Shown here: positions 20,758 to 30,943 of the stretch, in pieces
How positions within the stretch are numbered: the first letter of the stretch is position 1
How the letters are laid out: each line of letters begins with the position of its first letter
Origin: Chromera velia
Taxonomy: Eukaryota > Sar > Chromeraceae
Direction of reading: 5' to 3'
Assembly: GCA_018398765.1 (NCBI GenBank)
Contig: JAHBMJ010000196.1
Location: 1-30,943, forward strand
DNA length: 30,943 bases
Translations under genes and position numbers: made by a program
Notes under the pieces: model-generated
Seen by the model: only the letters and a program-made list of their open reading frames with translations
Databases searched by the model: none
What the model was told of the DNA's origin: nothing

Positions 20758-21875
20758 CTTTCTCTGTCTACGCTGTCCTGCCTCTCAAACAAAGTGGTTG
20801 GACCAGAGAGTCAGTCAGTCACACGGCAAGAAAGAAACGGCCTTCTCTTCCTCAGCTGTTTCAATCTGCTGAATTCCCCTCCTGTTCCCTGCTGTTCGAC
20901 GAAGACTGTATGTCAAACCACTTAGAAGCTGGTCACAATGCGAGAGACCAAAGGAATCAAATATCGGCACTCTTTTGATAGCTTTTCGATTCAGGTTTTG
21001 AATGGACGGCCGCGTATTGTTCCATCAACTTCTTCTTCATTTTTCTTGGTTATGAGTAATGATTGACGCACGAAGGAACGCAGGACAGTATGTCAAGAAA
21101 ATCGTATGCAGCGATCGTCAATCGATCTTTCTCTGCAAGCAGGGGACTCTTCTTCGGTGATCTTCGATTTGAATTGGGCGAACTCTGTGGTCACAGAGAC
21201 AGCTGTGTACTTTTCTGTACTTTCGCGGCAGGTCTCGCGACGCGCGGAAGAGATTTTGGTGGAGGTGTACGTGCGAACCATTGAATTTAATTGGGGGCAC
21301 TTACACAAAGCTCAATTAAATTCAAGTCGAGTTTTGACGAGAAAAAACAACTTTGCTTTTGTTTTTTTCGCAGTTAAATGAAGATATTTGGTTAAAAACT
21401 TGAGTTTGCGAGAAAATTCCTTCGGATCGAAGTTGGGAGTTTGCATGCAGACAACAATTTTGTTAACAACACCTCCCTCACATATCTGACGCACGCAAGC
21501 GTGCGAACGGCCCCGGAAAGCATGTATAAAAGCCTTCATCTGACGCACGCACATCAAAGCACGCGCATCGGGGCACTTCAGGAACCGGTCGGCGCTTTTC
21601 CAGCCCAAGGGGACAGTTCTTTCCGGGGCCTTTTTTTTGACGAAAGCTCCATGCATGCAGCGTGGGCTCAGGGGATTGTTTGGTAAGTGCCCCCCGCTTC
21701 GCTTTCCGGGGCCACATCATCACGCTAGCTCGCTTCTGCACCTCGAATTCTCACTCCAACATACTCCAACGAGCATCCGCTTGTGCATATTCCTGTCTTC
21801 TTGGCGACTTTGCCACCGCTTAGTGGCGCGAAGTCTTGAAAGACGTGTGTAGACGGAGACGGGCATCGTTACACC
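20758..21875. promoter_or_regulatory. Divergent promoter region between the ataxin-2 homolog and the membrane-protein gene
   Basis: The two genes start 1.1 kb apart on opposite strands. The spacer holds three copies of a 12-bp motif (GGCCCCGGAAAG at 21509-21520; its complement CTTTCCGGGGCC at 21619-21630 and 21702-21713). It also has two copies of TGACGCACGCA (21487, 21541), a CGCACGC-AA-GCGTGCG hairpin (21490-21505) and a TATAAAAG box (21525-21532). The regulatory role is inferred from repetition and position; transcription starts cannot be seen. Confidence 0.5.
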
Positions 21876-24846
21876 ATGAGGAGAAATGGAGACGAGCAGC
21901 CGCCCCCGCCCACCTCTCCAGACGACTCCAGGTTTTCTGGGCGGATGGACAAGCAACGCTGTCTTAGGGGCTTATGTTACGGAAGTCGGGCCCGTATGGC
22001 ATGCTTCTGGGCCTTCTGGGTCGCTTTGAATTTTTTCATTCTGGGTTGCCTTGCATTACTTGCCTATTTCGGCTTTGTCCTTCTCTTGCGACACTGCGCA
22101 GCGACCACCGATCTTCAGGTCGTGACGACCACAGTAACACCTCGCGCAGATGGCAATTTAGAGCTTGAGCTCGAGGCTGTGGTCGTTGCAGATTCGTGGC
22201 ACTCCAAAATTGCTCCTCCAGACTTGATTCAAGTGGCAGCGGCGAACTGCAGCGTGTTTTGGTGTCCCGGGTTGGACTGCACTCAAGCAACCTACCTCGG
22301 CCTTTTGAGCTTTCCACGCTTACCCATCACAGGCCCTCGAACGTACCTCGTGTCTCAGAACATGCAGCTTTACCTCGCCAATCAAACGGCGTTCTGGGCG
22401 TACGCTGCCGAGCTGATGACCAGTCCTACGCGGTGGTTTCTGGAGGGGAAGCTTCAAATCGATGTTGGGTCGTTTGCCTCTTTCCGGGGCATCCCGTTCT
22501 CTCAGGTGCTAGACGACACAAGTCAGTCAGTGAATGCATGAGTGAGTGAGTGAGTGAGTGAGTGAGTGAGTGGGAGCGTGAGTGAGCGAGGAAGCGGATG
22601 CATCGGAGCTTCGTTTCCCCATTCCTCCAGGAAATCCCTCAGTTGGTTGGAAATTGAAGTGAAAAGCGTAAAGTGCTGAGAAGTGCAGAATCGAATGAGA
22701 TATGAAACAAGCGGCTGTCCGAGTACGTTCATCTCTCACATGCCCCCTTTTTCAGTCGTTGCCTCCCGCGTAAGATTCGCGTCCCACTGTATTTTGTTTT
22801 TTGCTTCCGCACGGCCTGGAAAGTGACTGCAAGTACAATGAAATCGTGACTTTATGAGTGCACTTTGTGTTGATCAGATCGAATTGGAAGTTCTGTTCGT
22901 GTTGTGCGTTAGTTATCAGATCAAGTTTGCTTTGGAAAGGGAACGTTCCGGGTCGATCCGGGTGTATATTGATTTTGCTCAGACGTTTCCTTCCTCCCAG
23001 AAACAGAAAATCTTTCCCTCTTGCATGCATGCAAGCGTGCCTGCAGCCCCCCTCGCTGAGCTCCTCCACGTCCACATTCAGTCAATGAGCAGACAGACGG
23101 GGGTTTCATTGCCTTTTGGCTCCTTTTCTTCTCGACTCCGGCGGGTGGACGTGGAAGATAGGGAGAGGAAGGGAAAGACATTTGGGGCTGGTGGGGGTTA
23201 TGTTGGGAGAGGGCAGAATGAGACGTCTTTCTCCCTGTCTGCCCCTCTCGATGTCGACCCTGCCGCCCCGATGTCAGCGAAAGAGAAAGAGAGCACTTCA
23301 CGTTCAGTGTTGTGTGATTTCGCCTCTGTTCCTCTCCAGTCTGACGAGTTGTTTGCGTTGTCGATGACCATGATAACCGACATTGCCTGGTTTTCTAGGG
23401 CTTCAAGGGGCATGACGGGCGCCGGCGCGTTTTTCCTGGATCTGAAATTTGAGGGTGTGAAAATTCTCGAGCTGACCCAGACTGAGGGGAAGATGTTGCA
23501 GGGGTGGAGTCTGAATAGGATTTTGGCAGTGCCACCAAAAGGAATGGGTCTACAGGGATGGTGGAAGACCGCCAAGGCAATGGCGATGATGGCACTGAAG
23601 ATCGGGAGACCTGTGATTGAAATTGTTGGAACAGGAGCAGAGAATCCCTGTCTTGACGGTTGGTTGGGTTGGTCCAGAGAGAGAGGGGCAAAAAAAGGGA
23701 CGAGAAGGAGAAAGACGGGAAGGGCGAAAGAGAAAGTGACCTTTCCATTTTAGCGTCTTTTGCTTTCCCTTTCTCGACCTGCGTGAAAGCAACGCCGACT
23801 GATAGACCCAGCCTACTTCAGATCTCTCTCAGGGCTCCTTTTCCTCCTGTGTTGTGTATCTTTCCGTCCCTCTTGATTGCATCTGTCTGCCATTTTTGAT
23901 TTGAAAATTCCAATCGCTTCACCCTGCCGGCCCCCCACCAATTTTTTAATCCCGCATTTCCTCTCCTCCTGTCGGACTCTCAGAAGCCGCGAGGAAGTCC
24001 CACGCGTTCCTGCCCTTCCTGGTGATTCCAGAAAAGGAGAGCTTCGCCTCAGACGCATGGGTTCCCGTCTCATGGGCTCCTCCGGTCAACGCCTCCGCCG
24101 AGTCAGCAGCTCAGTTGACGGGATCTGAGATGACAAAAAGGACAGCACAAACAACACGGAGGAGGAGCATGTCGTCTCAAGAAGAGGACAGGGGGAGATG
24201 GGGGGAAGAAGTCCTGACAGAGACGGAGAAAGAGGTAGAGATGTTGGGGGAGAAGGAAAAAAGGGAGAACTTGGGAGAGGGCAACATGGGTTTTTCGGGT
24301 CCCCTCGACTGGGGTTTGATGAAGATCCTTTCTCACTGTTGTCCCCCTGTCCTCAATGGGGTCTGCTCTTCAGAGACGGCGGGGGATGGGGCTCTGTTGG
24401 TTGTTGGCGAGGAAGAGGAGCAAGGGGAGAGGGAAGAATGGGATTCATCATTCGATTGGAAAGAGGGGGGGCAGAAAGGGGAGGGGCTTGAGGGAGAAGC
24501 GGATGAATTGCTGTCTGTTCTGTCGTCTCCGTCTTTTGAGTCTCTTCGCGAGGCTCTGAAATCTTCCCAGCAGCACTCAACGGGAGCTTTTGGGGGGGGG
24601 GACAAGAGGGGAAGGAATGAAGAGGGAGTGGCAGGGATGATAGAGCCTGACGGTGGTGATTTTTCTCTTGCAGCGCGTCTTCAGCAGATGGGGCGACGGC
24701 CTGCCAGCCGAACGAATGAGGCAGATCTGAAGAATGAGGTTGATTTGGCCGCGGGACCTCTCTGTCTGCAGAGACGGGGAGTGTTATCCACAGCGTTTGT
24801 GTATGCATGCAATGCGTTTCGAAAATGGGAAAGCCTTGCCAGGTAG
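21876..24846 (+). CDS. Single-pass membrane protein with LEA2/DUF3712-like region, 3 exons
   Basis: Exons 21876-22521, 23047-23658 and 23984-24846 join in phase (donors GTCAGT and GTTGGT; acceptors CCTGCAG and TCTCAG), giving about 706 residues. A short Pro-rich N-terminus precedes one hydrophobic segment at about 42-71, consistent with a type II signal anchor. The region at about 78-215 has features of LEA2/DUF3712 beta-sandwich domains, ending in EGKLQIDVGSFASFRGIPFS. NCS (124) and NQT (169) are possible N-glycosylation sites. Exon 2 adds a second beta-rich stretch (LQSDELFALSMTMITDI, then FFLDLKFEGVKILEL) that continues into exon 3 (AFLPFLVIPEKES), perhaps a second copy of the domain. The last 230 residues are acidic and disordered. 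The stop follows a possible donor (CAG|GTAGGC), and a TTCTCTTGCAG inside exon 3 near 24674 could be a real acceptor, so the C-terminus is uncertain. Function unknown. Confidence 0.65.
22541..22580. repeat. (GAGT)n microsatellite in intron 1 of the membrane-protein gene
   Basis: About nine GAGT/GAGC units begin roughly 20 bases after the exon 1 donor, itself part of GTCAGTCAGT. Confidence 0.85.
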
Positions 24847-25874
24847 GCAGGGAGGTTTACTTTGGTTTTCATTATTTTTCTTGGGCGGATGGGAAGCTGC
24901 TTCCTGTGCTCCTCCTTTACGTTTCGCTCCTCTCTCCCTCACTCTCCCCTTCCACCCCCTTGCACGGATTTTTCAGTGATCTCTTTCACTTGGTATCTTG
25001 TGAGAGTGAAGACAGGCCTTATGACTGTTGTTTTCTTTTCTTTCATTTTGAAGCTGTGAGGCTGTGCTGTTTCATGCTGGCACACACAGTCCGTCAGATT
25101 GTGACCTTATGTTTCTGAGAATGTGTGTGTGACTTTTTTCTCTGGTTCGTAGGTGAGTGTGTACCCCGACACCGTTCGATCATTTATTTGAAAGAGCGAC
25201 AGATTTCATGCAATCGACTCACGAAGACAGCTCTAAATCTGATTGTTTGCTTTGCGTACAGTTTGTGTGTAGGTTTGTGTTGTGTGTCTGATTGTATCGC
25301 TCTGCGAAACGATCGATCGATCTTCTTTTTTTGTCAACGTGGGTTTTCTTCCTTTCAATTGATGGGTTAATGCCTCTCTAGATTTTCGTCTCTTCGTATT
25401 GAGCGGCTGGTGCTTGTTCGGGACTGAATGCATCGACGAATACGAATGCGTCGCAGATCAAGTCAATCAGTATCTATTCAGTGCCACAGTGAACAGTGTT
25501 TTGATTGTCTATATGCGCTGCTCATGCGCACAGTGCGGAGAATGCAGCGCGCAGCCATAGTTGTGGGTTGTTTTCACTGATGTGGACTCATTGTGGAGCC
25601 CCGACCTGAGATGCAGCTGAGTGTCCATTTCTAGTGTCCATTTACATTCTCGACTTCATTTTTCATCGAAAAATCTAGTTGTTAAATGTTATTTATAATA
25701 AAATATATTTTAGTTATATGATTTTTGCGAATTTTAAGCCTATAAGAGATTTTGGTTACATTTTTCTTTCTACAAAGGAGACGCTCAGTAGTGTTGGGCA
25801 GTCTCGCCACTTTCTGGCTTGTTTGCGACTTGTCAGCTGCCTGTTTTCCTCTTTCTAAGCCTTACACTCACACT

Positions 25875-25907
<33 letters not shown>

Positions 25908-27305
25908 TAGAAAGAAAGAACGACTTGCAGCAAGCTGCCGCTATGGCTTGCTCCTAGCTTTGAAGTCAGTCACAGTCATTGCGATCTTTCCGGATCCCCG
26001 CGGTGGTTGGCGTATTGGAGTCCTCCAAAGTCGTAAGGAGCCCCCTCACTTCGGTACAAGCAGCGGCATTAAACAGGATAACCAGAAGTCAGCAGCGGAA
26101 GCAAGACAACCACGAGAGATGGACTCGGACCCAATCTGACTGAGGAGACGCCTACAAGCTGAGTTGGTAACACTGTGCAAACTCGAAGCAGCGGTGCTTT
26201 CCCTCTCCTTTCAGTGCTGATCAGACAAGCCGCGCTCATGGCCAAAGCCAGTTTTAAGAAGGTAAAGCATTATGAATGAAGAAAATCGGAGGAAACGGTA
26301 AAAATCATCAAAAATCTAGGGGCCTGACTTGAAGAGGTTTCCGCCCGGGGTAGGACGGGGAGTGCACAGATACGCGCAGGGCTTTTAGTGCAAGCTTTGA
26401 AGCGTTGTCACACTGTTGAGAGCTTGGTATACGTATAGCTAGTCAGAAAGAGGGAAGAAAAACAAAGTAGGTCCTTAGTAGGAGGAGAGAAGGACGTTGG
26501 CAAGTGGGGAAACAGGTTGCACGGCTCCGAACTGACTCTTTCCAAGCTGATACAACAGCTCACACTGGAAGCCGGGGGTATGTACAGATAAGCGGACCAC
26601 ATCTTTGGTTGAGAGTCAGCCACTTCTATTGCCACGAAGAATAGACTGATTCGTTCTTGCGTTTATAGGTTTCGGCATGTGTTTTCTCCTATATGGGGAG
26701 GACTGGCTGATCCTAAGGCTCTAAGTCTCATCTTAGTGCCCTGACTGACTGAAGTCGAAGTTCAATGCTGGAAGTTCGGAAATGGATGGACAGCGATGAC
26801 GTATGATGATGATGATGCTACAATTTTAGCCCAGGTTTTAGCGTATTTTAAAAATCATAGTTTAATGGACCGTATTATAGACAATTCCTAGCTTAGTACT
26901 AAAATCCTAGTAAAATCTCATAAAATCCATAACTATCCGCTAGAAGGTGTGTGGATGAATCTGAGCGTGGCTGCTATATTAAGGGTACGCGAGGCCACTC
27001 AGGCGAAGGGGGAGAGATGGAGGGGTTCAGCAGTGCACTCAATGCCACTCATCCTTATAGACGACTAAACCGTACAAGACTGATCGATCGACTAGAACTT
27101 AGCGTGATGCAATGTAGCTAGAGACGCCATGTGTTACAATGGTGCGTAGATGGAAGGAAGAGTAAGAGAGAGGCAGACATCCTAGGAACGGATCTTAAAT
27201 GCGGTTTCCCCCATCCGTTAGAAGCTGCGACAGTGCAGTCTACATAGACTGCAGTAGCATTCAAAAAATATTAACTAAAATGCTTACATTTTTTTTTTTT
27301 TAACC
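24847..27305. other. Intergenic stretch without a supported gene
   Basis: Only small ORFs. An AATAAA at 25697-25702 lies about 850 bases after the membrane-protein stop and could be its polyadenylation signal. (GA)n at about 25866-25900, a (GAT)n at about 26803-26817 and an AT-rich patch (about 26815-26935) are the only visible structures. Confidence 0.45.
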
Positions 27306-27311
27306 TTTATT
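27289..27311 (-). terminator. Possible polyadenylation signal of the mTERF-like gene with genomic A13
   Basis: On the minus strand AATAAA (27311-27306) is followed four bases later by thirteen A (27301-27289). It lies about 250 bases after the stop of the mTERF-like gene, a sensible 3' UTR length. The genomic A tract could alternatively be the tail of a retroposed insert. Confidence 0.45.
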
Positions 27312-27560
27312 TAAAAAATCAAAAGCTAGACTCGGATCAAAAGCCTACAATATATTTTATACTATATATGCTTTTCCAAAAAACTTTTTATACTCATTAT
27401 GTAACTCATACTTCATTCATCGCAAAGTTTTTGAAACATGGGCGAAGACATGCACACTTCCTGAACGACTTAGACTCTTCTGAATTAAATCCATGAATTA
27501 GAAGTTTGCAGAGGATTGCACTGCATGGCAGAAAACCAATGTTCAAGACATGCCGCAACC

Positions 27561-28918
27561 TCAAATTGATGGTTTGTTTTTGCTCCGTTCGAATTCATCA
27601 AGACCGAAAAAATGAGGATTCAGGTCTTTAAGAAATGAAATGTACTCCTGGTGTTTTCCAAAAACATTTTGAATGTCTTGAGCTGACTCCAGATTGCTTC
27701 CTGCATCCAAGAAAAACATTTACGCACACCATTACAGAGCAAGGTACATGAAAAACACCTACTGGCATTGAGTGCTAGCATAAAAATCTACTGCAGTTCT
27801 TACGACAATCCAGTCAGACCCCTGTCGCGCATTCCACTTCTCCTAAGCCAGCCTTCTCTGGGCTTTCCGTTCTTTTTGTTCATCTGTATGTGGAGCGAAT
27901 TGCCACCTTGACGGCATTCCTGCCTTCTGAGGGAAGCCGGAGTGCCTCTCCCGTATGTTATTGCCCGTAGATGCATGCACTTGTTGCTCGGGTGTGAACC
28001 TCTTTGCATTCAACTAGTCAAAATAGACTTGTGCATCCGCCCGCTCTCTCTCTCTCTCACACACACACACACTCTCTCTCTCTCTCTCTCTCACACACAC
28101 ATACACACACTCTCTCTCTCTCTCTCTCACACACACAGAGAGAGAGAGAGAGGCCGTGGAGAGATCGATGAAGTCAAAAGGAATGCACTCACGAGTAACC
28201 ACCCACCCGCACTCCACGCACCTGCCTGAATTGCAGCCGAGAGCCTGTCCAGCTTTCCTGGTTGCAGCCCAAGCACCGACGCTTTCTTTTCGACCTGCAC
28301 ATTCACTCGACTTGATTGGATGCGGTACGTGAGGGGACGACAAGGAAGGAGAGAAAAACAAATTCAACAAGAAGGAAAACAGGGAGAAAAAACGAAAGAG
28401 AGGGACATAGAGAGACAGAAAGCCCCCCCCCCCCCNNNNNNNNCCCACACACAGAGGGAGAGAGAGAGAGAGAGACAAACAGAGAGACAGAGACAGACAG
28501 AGAGACGGACAGACAGACAGACAGACAGAGACAGAAAGAAAGAAAGACAGACAGACAGACAGACAGACAGAAAGAAAGAAAGACAGAACGCCACGACTGC
28601 GTCGAGCAGAATCAGACCACTATTCACATCAAATAGAAGTAGTAAGATCTTGCATAGAGAAGCCTCCGGATGTATGGATTGGTATTCACCTGGTCCAACA
28701 TTTCGGCAGGACCGTAATACAATTAACTGACACATACGGAAGCAGAGAAGCAAGACTCCCTTGAATTGTTTCCTTTTGTTGTGTCTTTGATACTGTCTGT
28801 CTGTCAGTCAGTCAGTCAGTCTGTCTGTCTGTCTGTCTGTCTGTGTATCTGTCTGTCTCTCTGTGTGTCTGTCTGTCTGCCTGTCTGTCTGTCTGTCAGT
28901 CTGTCTGTCTGTCTGTCA

Positions 28919-28952
<34 letters not shown>

Positions 28953-30943
28953 GTCTGTGCCTGTCTCGACGTCTGTTCTTCTCTTTCTTGCTCTCTCAAC
29001 TGCACACACAAGCACACCGAGAGGAGGGAGGCAGCACAGCACCCTCACCGAGCCTGCAGGCTTGGCATGCACTGACCACTCGCCTCATGATGCACTTTGC
29101 CGTCTCGGTGCGCATCTCCGTTTTTCTTGAGTGCAAGCCAGCATTTGTGTCTGTCTCCGGCCGCAACTTTAATCCTTCCATGATTGTGTCCTGAACCTTC
29201 TGAAGTCTGTGCTCTAAGTTTTCGGGGGAAAGGAAGAAAACCGACGTAGGGGAGGCAACCTTCTGCAGAAAGGGAGAGACCAACAGACTCGATAAAGCCT
29301 CAGTGCCGTCCGGGAACGAGTTCCAAAGGGAAAGCACAAGACGGAGAAGTGGGTGTAAAATTCAACCAGGGACTATGGGATTTTTTTCTCCCATTCTCTG
29401 CATTTTCTTTTGATGATTTGTGCTTTTGTTTTTCGCTCATTTTATGGTTGCAAGAATCAAAGGCAATCGAAAAAGAAAAATGCAATTGATCATGAACTGA
29501 CAAGACTTCGACGGTGAAGAAAGACTTGGTGAGTCATGCGACACGCCTTCTGCACTTTCGTGTGCGAAGCTGAGTCTCAAGCGTGCTCTCAGATTGCCTT
29601 CTGGAGCAAGCACGATAGCAAAAAGGACGGAAGACAGGACGGTCGCGAGAAACAGAAGGAAGCATGCATTCAGACTCACTCGCACATTCATAAGGACGCA
29701 CCTCTATGTTCACTATCTCTTCTGCACTCCAGCCAAAGGAAGACAGAACGGCCGCGCACTCGTCATTCAATTTTCTCTGGTCGCCCTTGCCTGCCTGCTT
29801 CTTCAGTCCCTCCCTCTTTGCCTCTCGCAAAAGTCCGCCGGAATCTGCTGAGATGACCAGGCAGCCTGTTGGTGCCGTTGTTTGGTCAGCGTGCGCAACA
29901 TCATCCAAACCCTTTTCTCGGCTTGGTTTCTGTTTCCGTCTTTGTTTCCGTCGTCTTGACTCTGACAAAAACGTCTGGGAAGACTCCGGTGCATCTTCAT
30001 CTTGAACCCCTTCGCTCTCGTTCTTCTCCTCTCCCTCTCCATTCACGCAGTCTACAGTACCCAGACGACCCGAGAGAGTCAACGAATCGTCACCGTTGAC
30101 GGATGGACTCAATCTGCCTGTCTCCCTCGACACAGAAAAAGTGTGCGACTCTCTCTTGCTATGCGGTTCGGATTTTTCTCGATTCATCCTTTTCTTCTTC
30201 TTCTTCCTCCTGGAAGAAGTCTCCGACACGGCAGAGGGAGAGAGGGACTGAGAGGGGAGGGATTCTGCGGTTGCTGCTTTCGAGTTGCTCTCGACAAGAA
30301 GGGAGGCATGTTGCCTGCTAGCTGTCTGACTGCCTGGCAGAGTCTTCTTCTCTCTGTCTTTCGCTTGAGCCTCTCGGCATTCATCGGCCTCGATCAAGTC
30401 CTCTTCAAGGAGCTCAGGCTCAAAGTGAAATCCAATTTCCTCAGCATACAGACCGTTAGGCGCTTCTGCTGCTGTTGCAAGATCAGGGAGAGAGGAGACT
30501 TCCCAGCAAACCCTCCCTTTTCCTTCTTCTTCCGCCAATTTGTTGAGATTCTGAGCGCGAAACTCCTCCTCCCGCTCCTTTTTTGACATCCATACTGTGG
30601 CAGATCCATTGATTTTGGGTTTCACCTGAGAGTCCGAACCAGACTCCGGAGCGCTCTCGGACGTCTCCGACCCTTTCCCACCCTCAGAAGAAAGCGAACA
30701 CAATGAAAGGGCGATCGCATTCTCCCCTTCTGTGGGCGGCGTGCCGGAGGACCTCGAGGGACCTGCCTCCGGTTTCTGAACCAGTTGCAATCCCTCTAGT
30801 CCCCCCTCCCGATTGGCCTTCCTCCCTTCCTCTGCTTGTGCATCGATGTCCACTGATCTCAACAAGTCACAGACAACCGCCGTGACATACCCACTCTTTG
30901 CTCGTCTCCAAGCGGAGAAGTCGGACAGAGTTACTTGTGCCCG
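27561..30943 (-). CDS. mTERF-like protein, 3' four exons (5' end outside window)
   Basis: Exons on the minus strand: 30943-29702 (open at the window edge), 29262-29077, 28294-28222, 27700-27561 with TGA stop; every junction is in phase, giving 546 residues in the window. The first 370 or so residues are polar and disordered with several basic clusters ([18 protein letters not shown]). The C-terminal 150 residues show helical mTERF-type repeats: [15 protein letters not shown], then [15 protein letters not shown] across the first junction, then a second repeat with [19 protein letters not shown]. The closing segment is [20 protein letters not shown]. mTERF proteins bind nucleic acid in mitochondria or plastids and affect transcription or RNA processing; a targeting peptide would lie outside the window. 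Only about two repeats are visible, fewer than typical members, so the family call is moderate and further divergent repeats may be hidden upstream. Confidence 0.6.
28045..28155. repeat. Composite (CT)n/(CA)n/(GA)n microsatellite in the last intron of the mTERF-like gene
   Basis: Alternating blocks of CT and CA repeats end in GA repeats, so the terminal blocks can pair with the first CT block. Confidence 0.9.
28436..28443. other. Assembly gap (8 N)
   Basis: Eight undetermined bases sit between a C13 run and CCCACACACAG, in an intron. The true length of the homopolymer is unknown. Confidence 0.98.
28450..28590. repeat. (GACA)n/(GAAA)n microsatellite
   Basis: Long runs of GACA/GACAGA with GAAA blocks, in an intron of the mTERF-like gene. 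It is complementary to the (GTCT)n array at 28790-28970. Confidence 0.9.
28790..28970. repeat. (GTCT)n microsatellite
   Basis: About 40 imperfect GTCT/GTCA units in the same intron as the complementary GACA array. Confidence 0.9.

Noticed and set aside
22854-23753. ORF taken as one 299-aa gene
   Set aside because: Only 23047-23658 joins in phase with the upstream and downstream exons; the ends read through intron sequence.
28790-28970. Regular short repeats as a CRISPR array
   Set aside because: Tetranucleotide tandem repeats without spacers, in a eukaryotic intron.
28766-29194. 142-codon ORF with repeating CLSVCLSV
   Set aside because: Direct translation of the (GTCT)n microsatellite.

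Overview
This window is nuclear DNA from an intron-rich eukaryote. Bacterial gene organisation is absent. The coding signal is split into short exons whose reading phases match across canonical GT/AG junctions, and the introns are full of GA, GAAA, CA, GGCA and GACA simple repeats. The protein families (ataxin-2, an mTERF-like protein, a LEA2-like membrane protein) fit a protist, possibly an organelle-bearing alga such as a chromerid or related alveolate. That placement is inference only; no rRNA or organelle marker is present to settle it.

Layout, left to right. (1) 1-811: no gene; one decayed tRNA-Met-like, SINE-like segment near 391-450. (2) 812-4016: a complete non-autonomous LTR retroelement with two 337-bp LTRs (TG...CA), a 5-bp GATCT target duplication, a primer-binding site, a polypurine tract and one 519-codon ORF without recognisable Gag or Pol domains. 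(3) 4592-5015: an AT-rich palindromic MITE-like element. (4) About 5016-9329: microsatellite-rich DNA with no gene I can support. (5) 9330-20757, minus strand: a 20-exon ataxin-2 homolog of about 1,559 residues (Lsm domain, LsmAD domain, PAM2 motifs, then a long Gln/Gly/Pro-rich tail). (6) 20758-21875: a divergent intergenic promoter region with three copies of a 12-bp motif. (7) 21876-24846, plus strand: a three-exon single-pass membrane protein with a LEA2/DUF3712-like extracytoplasmic region. (8) 24847-27305: mostly featureless. (9) 27561-30943, minus strand: the last four exons of an mTERF-like gene whose 5' end lies beyond the right edge.

The most interesting observations are two overlapping PAM2 (PABP-binding) motifs in the ataxin-2 homolog, the intact LTR element carrying an unfamiliar ORF, and a recurrent unusual splice donor GTCAGT/GTCGGT (C at +3) in all three split genes. 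Ataxin-2 would act in cytoplasmic mRNP control through PABP. The mTERF-like protein would act on organelle nucleic acid. I see no shared pathway among the three host genes; only ataxin-2 and the membrane protein share an intergenic promoter region.
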